NCBI GenBank assembly: GCA_018066065.1
Contig: JAGHSC010000252.1
Location: 1 to 6,281 of the forward strand
From: Candidatus Cryptobacteroides faecihippi
GTDB taxonomy: Bacteria; Bacteroidota; Bacteroidia; Bacteroidales; UBA932
DNA: 6,281 nt
Reading direction: 5' to 3'
This document shows positions 1-4,300 of this stretch, piece after piece (the stretch's first letter is position 1; every line of letters begins with the position of its first letter). Position numbers and translations under genes: made by a program. Below the pieces are notes generated by a model. It worked only from the letters and a program-made list of their open reading frames with translations. It ran no database searches and was not told where the DNA came from.

Positions 1-545
1 CCCCAGAGGATAGCCACGATGATGAGTCCGAGGAGTCCGCCCGATTCCTTGCCGCCATCTTCATCTGCCGGGGTGATGGCAGCTGCAGTCTCGACGACGT
101 CATCTGCTTCGCCCAGAGTCACTTCGAACTCCTTCTCCTCTGGAGGTGCGCAGTACTGGTCGTTGCATGCGAACCAGTTGATGACACCCTTTACCTTGGC
201 ACCTTTTCCGGTGACCTTGACTTTCTGTGTGAAGACGGCCTGGTTGAAGAACACCTTGTGCCCATCGAGCTCCACCGGCTCAGTGATCTGTGCAAGGCAT
301 CCATCGAGGGCATAGCCGGACGGATCGGTGAAGTCCACCGAGACTGGGTTGTCAGGACTGTCAACCGTGTAGATGTGCCAGCCATCGACGATGCTTGCCG
401 TGAATGTTATCTCATATTCATCTGCCGAGATGCTCTTTGCTGCGACATTCCATGCCGCGGTCTCCTCCGGCGCCTGAGCAAAAGCGGCCATGCCCATGAA
501 GAGCACAGCCACTGTTGCCATGATTGTCCTGAATACAGGTCTCAT
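1..545 (-). CDS. dsbD: DsbD-type thiol:disulfide interchange protein, N-terminal part (cut by window edge)
   Basis: This is an open frame of 181 codons from ATG at 545, running off the left edge. The first 23 residues form a signal peptide: Arg2 and Arg6, a hydrophobic core, then AFA before Gln24. Residues about 30-145 resemble the periplasmic N-terminal (alpha) domain of DsbD. They include WHIYT near 56-60 and a cysteine pair in CNDQYCAPPE (Cys127 and Cys132, C-x4-C), which matches the redox-active pair of that domain. A hydrophobic stretch starting near residue 170 (GGLLGLIIVAILW) should be the first transmembrane helix. In the family, the membrane domain takes electrons from cytoplasmic thioredoxin and passes them through this domain to periplasmic partners; the membrane and C-terminal thioredoxin domains lie outside the window. 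The gene begins 29 nt after the rny stop codon with no terminator or clear promoter between, so co-transcription is likely. There is no Shine-Dalgarno; the leader is A/T-rich. The symbol is by family resemblance. Confidence 0.85.
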   Translation of the reverse strand, partial: MRPVFRTIMATVAVLFMGMAAFAQAPEETAAWNVAAKSISADEYEITFTASIVDGWHIYTVDSPDNPVSVDFTDPSGYALDGCLAQITEPVELDGHKVFFNQAVFTQKVKVTGKGAKVKGVINWFACNDQYCAPPEEKEFEVTLGEADDVVETAAAITPADEDGGKESGGLLGLIIVAILW

Positions 546-574
546 AGTATTTGATATAATGATTTTGTCCTTGT

Positions 575-2110
575 TTATTTTGCGTAGGCTACTGAACGGG
601 TCTCCCTGATGACGGTGATCTTGACCTGTCCAGGGTAAGTCATCTCTTCCTGGATCTTCTGTGCGATGTCGGCAGAGAGTCTTGATGCCTGGTCGTCGCT
701 GACCTCGTCTGCACCGACGATGACTCGGAGCTCACGTCCTGCCTGGATCGCATAGCTCTTTGTCACGCCAGGGTAGGCTGCTGCAAGATCCTCCATTCCC
801 TTGAGTCTCTTGATGTAGGACTCGATGACCTCGCGGCGTGCACCAGGCCTTGCGCCTGAGATTGCGTCACCGATCATGACGAGAGGAGAGATGATCGAAG
901 TCATCTCGATCTCCTCGTGGTGGGCACCGACTGCGTTGCAGACATCAGGCTTCTCCTTGTACTGCTCGGCAAGCTTCATGCCGAGGAGTGCGTGTGGAAG
1001 CTCAGGCTCCTCTTCGGAAACCTTTCCGATGTCGTGGAGGAGACCGGCCCTCTTCGCAACCTTAGGGTTGAGGCCGAGCTCGGAAGCCATTATTGCACAG
1101 ATGTTTGCGACTTCGCGTGAGTGCTGGAGAAGATTCTGTCCGTAGGATGAGCGGTACTTCATGCGGCCGATCATCTTGACGAGCTCGATGTTGAGGCCAT
1201 GGATGCCGAGGTCGATGCAGGTCCTCTTTCCGGTCTCGAGGATTTCCTCCTCAAGCTGCTTCTGAACCTTGGTTACAACCTCCTCGATGCGTGCAGGATG
1301 GATTCTTCCGTCGACAACGAGCTGGTGGAGCGCAAGCCTTGCGACCTCCCTGCGGACTGGGTCGAAGGCGGAGAGAAGGATTGCGTCCGGAGTGTCGTCG
1401 ACGACGATCTCGACTCCGGTTGCAGCCTCGAGGGCCCTGATGTTCCTGCCCTCGCGTCCGATGATCCTACCCTTGATCTCGTCGTTCTCGATAGGGAAGG
1501 TTGTGACGGCGTTCTCGATTGCGGTCTCGGTCGCTGTTCTCTGGATTGTGTTGATCACGATCCTCTTGGCCTCCTTGGCTGCATTGAGACGGGCCTCGTC
1601 CATGGTGTCGTTGATGTAGGCCTGAGCCTCGGTGCGTGCCTCTGCCTTCATGTTCTCCATGAGGATGTTCTTTGCATCGGCTGCGCTCATTCCGGCGATG
1701 ACCTCGAGCTGCTTGTTGACCTGTGCGGTCATCCTGTCGAATTCCTCGCTCTTCCTGCTGAGGGTCTCCTGCTGTGCGTTGAAGCTGGCCTTGGCATTGT
1801 CAGCCTCGCGGATCTTCCTCTGGAGCTCTGAGTTCTGCTGGTTCAGGTTGTTCTCCTTCTGGCGGATCCTGTTCTCTGCATCCTTGAGCTGGCTGTTCTT
1901 GTCGTTGACGTATTTGTCATGCTCGCTCTTGAGCTGCAGGAATTTCTCCTTTGCCTGGTGGATCTTGTCATTCTTGATGCTTTCGGCCTCGAGTTCGGCC
2001 TTGGCGATGATCTCGTTCTTGCGGCCGTTGAGGATGACCCTCTGGATGGCCAGGCATGCGATCACTGCTATCACTGCTCCGATGACCGCTCCTATGATAT
2101 ATGCTAACAT
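575..2110 (-). CDS. rny: Ribonuclease Y
   Basis: This complete 511-residue protein has the usual RNase Y length and architecture. An N-terminal membrane anchor (residues about 3-24) is followed by a long charged coiled coil (about 30-190). A KH RNA-binding domain follows with its GxxG loop at 218-221 (IIGREGRNI). The HD phosphohydrolase domain (about 328-421) has candidate metal-binding residues His330, His359-Asp360 (LLHDIGK), His397/398 (AHHEE) and Asp415 (IGDA). The C-terminal region (about 430-511) ends in SVAYAK. RNase Y is a membrane-bound endoribonuclease that initiates mRNA turnover, with the HD domain as its metal-dependent active site. The ATG at 2110 is chosen because it directly precedes the membrane anchor and has an A-rich leader typical of Bacteroidota. 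An intrinsic terminator lies about 43 nt upstream on the same strand, so expression needs read-through or a promoter I cannot recognise. Downstream, dsbD starts 29 nt after the stop. Confidence 0.97.
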   Translation of the reverse strand: MLAYIIGAVIGAVIAVIACLAIQRVILNGRKNEIIAKAELEAESIKNDKIHQAKEKFLQLKSEHDKYVNDKNSQLKDAENRIRQKENNLNQQNSELQRKIREADNAKASFNAQQETLSRKSEEFDRMTAQVNKQLEVIAGMSAADAKNILMENMKAEARTEAQAYINDTMDEARLNAAKEAKRIVINTIQRTATETAIENAVTTFPIENDEIKGRIIGREGRNIRALEAATGVEIVVDDTPDAILLSAFDPVRREVARLALHQLVVDGRIHPARIEEVVTKVQKQLEEEILETGKRTCIDLGIHGLNIELVKMIGRMKYRSSYGQNLLQHSREVANICAIMASELGLNPKVAKRAGLLHDIGKVSEEEPELPHALLGMKLAEQYKEKPDVCNAVGAHHEEIEMTSIISPLVMIGDAISGARPGARREVIESYIKRLKGMEDLAAAYPGVTKSYAIQAGRELRVIVGADEVSDDQASRLSADIAQKIQEEMTYPGQVKITVIRETRSVAYAK

Positions 2111-2152
2111 ACTTTATTTTGTTTGGTTGTTTCCCTATTCTTGCGGAGTACG

Positions 2153-2175
2153 AAAAAAGGCGACCCCTCAGCCTT
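2153..2175 (-). terminator. Intrinsic terminator upstream of rny
   Basis: On the minus strand AAGGC (2175-2171) pairs with GCCTT (2161-2157). Inside, a bulged T and a further GA/TC pairing close a GGGG loop. The stem runs into six consecutive T residues (2158-2153). On the plus strand the same hairpin is not followed by a T run, so it is oriented leftward. It would end transcripts coming from zapA or from the non-coding element, about 43 nt before the rny start codon. It could equally work as an attenuator in the rny leader. Confidence 0.7.
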
Positions 2176-2232
2176 CTGACTGATCGATCGTCTGGAGTTC
2201 GAATAGGAGAAAAAGCCGTCAGTCGCTGTCAA

Positions 2233-2253
2233 AAATCTTAATGAATAAGATTT
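2233..2253 (-). other. Perfect 8-bp A/T-rich hairpin inside the non-coding element
   Basis: On the minus strand AAATCTTA (2253-2246) and TAAGATTT (2240-2233) form a perfect 8-bp inverted repeat around a TTCAT loop, followed by two more T residues. The stem is nearly all A/T, so it would be a weak terminator. It is more likely a structural arm of the small RNA, or an alternative processing or 3'-end site. No T run follows on the plus strand. Confidence 0.4.
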
Positions 2254-2377
2254 GAGATCCGTTGCGGTTTGAAAGTCCACCGTCGCGCAAGCGCAATCCC
2301 CGAAGGTAACCTTGGCCTGTCCTTGCCGCCTCGAGCAAACTCGGTTCCGTAGAACTTGTTGATTTTAGCACGTGGGA

Positions 2378-2674
2378 CTAACGGCCGTTCTTCTCAATAT
2401 TCGTAAGGTATGAATCCACGTCTTCCTGAAGCTTCCTTGCCTCATCGGCTGCGTCTCCCAGCTTCTTCTGGCTGGTGAGCCTGCCGATCGTCTCGTTGAG
2501 GGCGACGAAGGCAAGCTTGTCCGTGAGTGACTTATCTGGATACTTCGCATCATAGGCCGCAAGCTTGTGGCTGATGGTCTCCGCTGCCAGCCTCATCATC
2601 TGTTCCATTTCCGGTGATGAAGCCATCAGGGGATACTCCTTGCCTGCTATCTTTATCTTGATGCTCTGTGCCAT
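2378..2674 (-). CDS. zapA: Cell division protein ZapA
   Basis: This is a 98-residue protein of usual ZapA length. An N-terminal beta strand (SIKIKIAGKEYPL, residues 4-16) is followed by a helix with PEMEQMMRLAAETISHKL (21-38). The region DKLAFVALNETIGRL (52-66) leads into a long C-terminal helix. ZapA is a cytosolic protein that binds FtsZ and promotes bundling of its filaments at the division ring. A longer frame opens at 2701, but that start lies inside the upstream coiled-coil gene. The ATG at 2674 puts MAQSIKIKI at the N terminus and leaves only 2 nt after the upstream stop codon, so translational coupling is likely. The non-coding element and terminator lie downstream, before rny. Confidence 0.9.
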   Translation of the reverse strand: MAQSIKIKIAGKEYPLMASSPEMEQMMRLAAETISHKLAAYDAKYPDKSLTDKLAFVALNETIGRLTSQKKLGDAADEARKLQEDVDSYLTNIEKNGR

Positions 2675-2676
2675 TC

Positions 2677-2949
2677 TTAATTCTCCATCAGGGAGATGCA
2701 CTTGTCAATCTCCTTTATGAGCCTGTCTATCTTGTCCTTGGCGCCGCTGTCGCTTCCAGCCGGTGCCATGAAAGCTTCCGCAAGACGAAGATTGTCAACC
2801 TGCTGTTCCAAATCTTCGATCTGTCTGCGGCAGGATTCATTGGCGGCCCTGCTCTGTGCGAGTTCGGTCTCGAGCTTTTCGCGCTGGGATTTTTCCTTCT
2901 CGTACAGGGCAATCAACTTTTCGATATCTGTCTTTATACCTTCAAGCAT
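2677..2949 (-). CDS. Small coiled-coil protein upstream of zapA
   Basis: This is a 90-residue protein with no signal peptide or membrane segment. Residues about 5-58 are strongly charged with heptad-like leucine/isoleucine spacing (for example IEKLIALYEKEKSQREKL), indicating a coiled coil. A short Ala/Pro/Gly/Ser linker (about 61-69) follows, then a C-terminal helix (KDKIDRLIKEIDKCISL, 71-87). I do not recognise a characterised family. Similar short coiled-coil proteins occur upstream of zapA in Bacteroidales, usually annotated as hypothetical. The tight spacing to zapA (2 nt) and the coiled-coil build suggest a division-ring partner, analogous to ZapB in enterobacteria, but this is inference. 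ATG at 2949 is the only in-frame ATG before an upstream stop. It is the first gene of the leftward unit and has a good promoter in front of it. Confidence 0.85.
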   Translation of the reverse strand: MLEGIKTDIEKLIALYEKEKSQREKLETELAQSRAANESCRRQIEDLEQQVDNLRLAEAFMAPAGSDSGAKDKIDRLIKEIDKCISLMEN

Positions 2950-2984
2950 GTCCTTAAGGCTGTCATGATGTACCTGCCTGTCTG

Positions 2985-3015
2985 CAAATTTAGCAAATAT
3001 TCTCGATTATTCAAG
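2985..3015 (-). promoter_or_regulatory. Bacteroidota-type promoter for the coiled-coil gene/zapA unit
   Basis: On the minus strand CTTG (3015-3012) is followed after 19 nt by TAAATTTG (2992-2985). These fit the Bacteroidota housekeeping consensus: a -33 TTG/TTTG element, a 19-21 nt spacer, and a -7 TAnnTTTG element. Transcription should start around 2978, giving a leader of roughly 30 nt before the ATG at 2949. It would drive the coiled-coil gene, zapA and possibly the genes beyond the terminator. Confidence 0.7.
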
Positions 3016-3039
3016 GCTCTTTTATACATGAAATATGGT

Positions 3040-3047
3040 TATCTTTG
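3040..3047 (+). promoter_or_regulatory. -7 promoter element of the COG0523 GTPase gene
   Basis: TATCTTTG (3040-3047) matches the Bacteroidota -7 consensus TAnnTTTG exactly. The expected -33 position (about 3016-3021) has only a T-rich stretch and no TTG, so the -33 element is weak. The element ends 6 nt before the ATG at 3054, so the transcript would have almost no 5' untranslated region. Confidence 0.5.
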
Positions 3048-3053
3048 TGAGCT

Positions 3054-4289
3054 ATGACAATAACAGTACAGAATAGGGAAATACCGGTGCTGCTTCTGAC
3101 GGGATATCTCGGAAGCGGCAAGACTACATTGCTGAACAGGATACTGAACAACAGGCAGGGAATCAAGTTCGCCGTGATCGTCAACGACATCGGCGAGGTC
3201 AACATCGATGCCGACCTCATCCAGAAGGGAGGCGTCGTGGGCAACACCGACGACAGCCTTGTCCCTCTCCAGAACGGATGCATCTGCTGCACCCTCAAGA
3301 TGGACCTTGTCAACCAGCTCAATGACCTGTGCAGGAGCGACCGCTTCGACTACATCGTCATCGAGGCAAGCGGCATCTGCGAGCCTGCCCCAATCGCCCA
3401 GACCATCTGTTCCGCACCCAATCTGATTCCTGAATATTCAAGAGGCAACCTTCCGAAGCTCGATTGCATCGCGACCGTCGTGGACGCTCTGAGGATGCAG
3501 AGCGAGTTCGACTGCGGAGATGCCCTCAACAAGAAGGACCTTGACGAGGAGGACATCGAGAACCTCGTCATCCAGCAGATCGAGTTCTGCAACATCGTCC
3601 TTCTGAACAAGGCTTCCGAGGTCAAGCCTGAGGAGCTTGCCCGTGTGCGCGCCATTGTCAAGGCTCTCAACCCTAAGGCTGAGATCATCGAGTGCGACTA
3701 TTGCGAGGTCGACCTCGACAGGCTCGTCGGGACGGGTCTGTTCGATTTCGACAAGGTGGCCACTTCCGCAGCATGGATTGCCGCCATCGAGGGTGACCTG
3801 GAGGTCGACGACGATGACGACGACGATCACGATCATGACCACGATGACCACGAACATGAGCATCATCACGAACATCATCACCATCACCACCATCACCATG
3901 AGGGTGGCGAGGTCGAGGAGTACAACATCGGAACCTTCGTCTATTTCCGCCGTCCTGCACTGGACATCAACAAGTTCGATCATTTCGTGGCCAGGAAGTG
4001 GCCGAAGAACATAATCAGGGCAAAGGGCCTCTGCTACTTCGCCGACGAGAAGGACAAGTGCTATCTCTTCGAGCAGAGCGGAGTCCAGAAATCAGTCCGC
4101 GACGCCGGACTCTGGTTTGCGACGATGCCGGAGGACCAGCTCCAGGATCTCATGGCCAGGGACAGGAACCTTCGCCGCGACTGGGATCCTCAGTACGGAG
4201 ACAGGATGGTCAAGATCGTCTTCATCGGCCAGAATCTCGACAAGAAGGAAATCTCCAGGATGATGGACGAGTGCCTTGAGGAAATCTAG
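3054..4289 (+). CDS. COG0523/CobW-family G3E GTPase with histidine-rich metal-binding loop
   Basis: This is a 411-residue cytosolic P-loop GTPase. The Walker A motif GYLGSGKTT lies at 17-25. The family's metal-binding CxCC motif is at 76-79 (NGCICCT), and the ExSG switch region is at 104-107 (VIEASGICEP). The position of the NKxD guanine motif reads NKAS (185-188), so the usual Asp is replaced by Ser. After the GTPase domain comes an acidic and histidine-rich loop (252-282): seven Asp, then a mix of His, Asp and Glu ending in nine consecutive His, 17 His in total. The CobW C-terminal domain (about 293-405) follows. Family members act as metal chaperones or insertases, often for zinc, using GTP hydrolysis to pass metal from the CxCC site to a client; the client here is unknown. 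The start is the only ATG before the P-loop. uvrA follows after 11 nt, so the two are probably co-transcribed. No Zur-type operator was visible. Confidence 0.9.
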   Translation: MTITVQNREIPVLLLTGYLGSGKTTLLNRILNNRQGIKFAVIVNDIGEVNIDADLIQKGGVVGNTDDSLVPLQNGCICCTLKMDLVNQLNDLCRSDRFDYIVIEASGICEPAPIAQTICSAPNLIPEYSRGNLPKLDCIATVVDALRMQSEFDCGDALNKKDLDEEDIENLVIQQIEFCNIVLLNKASEVKPEELARVRAIVKALNPKAEIIECDYCEVDLDRLVGTGLFDFDKVATSAAWIAAIEGDLEVDDDDDDDHDHDHDDHEHEHHHEHHHHHHHHHEGGEVEEYNIGTFVYFRRPALDINKFDHFVARKWPKNIIRAKGLCYFADEKDKCYLFEQSGVQKSVRDAGLWFATMPEDQLQDLMARDRNLRRDWDPQYGDRMVKIVFIGQNLDKKEISRMMDECLEEI

Positions 4290-4300
4290 CATTGCTGCCG

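Larger units (their letters stand above)
2153..2360 (-). ncRNA. Putative structured small RNA between zapA and rny (6S RNA candidate)
   Basis: The 267-nt gap between the zapA stop and the rny start has no credible ORF but many hairpins on the minus strand: GTTC-TACG-GAAC (2355-2344, a UNCG-type loop); CGAG-TTTG-CTCG (2343-2332), directly adjacent; CCAAGG-TTA-CCTT with a C bulge and GG (2315-2300); TTGCG-CTTG-CGCGA (2296-2283); and an 8-bp A/T stem (2253-2233). The stretch ends at the terminator at 2153-2175. Alternatively, GAGTTTG (2342-2336) can pair with CGAACTC (2201-2195), which would draw much of the element into one long rod. An association of 6S RNA genes with zapA is known in gammaproteobacteria, and I recall a similar zapA-ssrS-rny order in Bacteroidales annotations but cannot verify it here. 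6S RNA sequesters housekeeping RNA polymerase by mimicking an open promoter. The 5' end is approximate and I found no convincing promoter for it. The alternative is a cis-acting leader of rny. Confidence 0.45.

Noticed and set aside
258..554. 98-codon plus-strand frame at the left end
   Set aside because: It is antisense to the dsbD-type gene, whose signal peptide and redox motif are convincing.
1199..1831. 210-codon open frame on the plus strand opposite rny
   Set aside because: It lies wholly antisense to the well-supported rny gene, has a low-complexity Leu/Asp/Cys-rich composition, no promoter, and mirrors rny codon bias.
2182..2189. GATCGATC palindrome as an operator or attachment site
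   Set aside because: It is short, single and within a structured non-coding stretch; nothing links it to a regulator or recombinase.
2261..2300. GAAAGTCC on the plus strand as an RNase P RNA core
   Set aside because: The match is too short, lacks the flanking conserved RNase P sequence, and the terminator is on the other strand.
2675..2701. Longer zapA start at 2701 (107 residues)
   Set aside because: The nine extra residues overlap the end of the coiled-coil gene and do not match ZapA N-termini; ATG at 2674 fits the family and the 2-nt spacing.
3438..3983. 181-codon open frame on the minus strand opposite the GTPase
   Set aside because: Its Val/Met/Asp-rich sequence is the antisense of the GTPase, including the His-rich loop; it has no recognisable motif.
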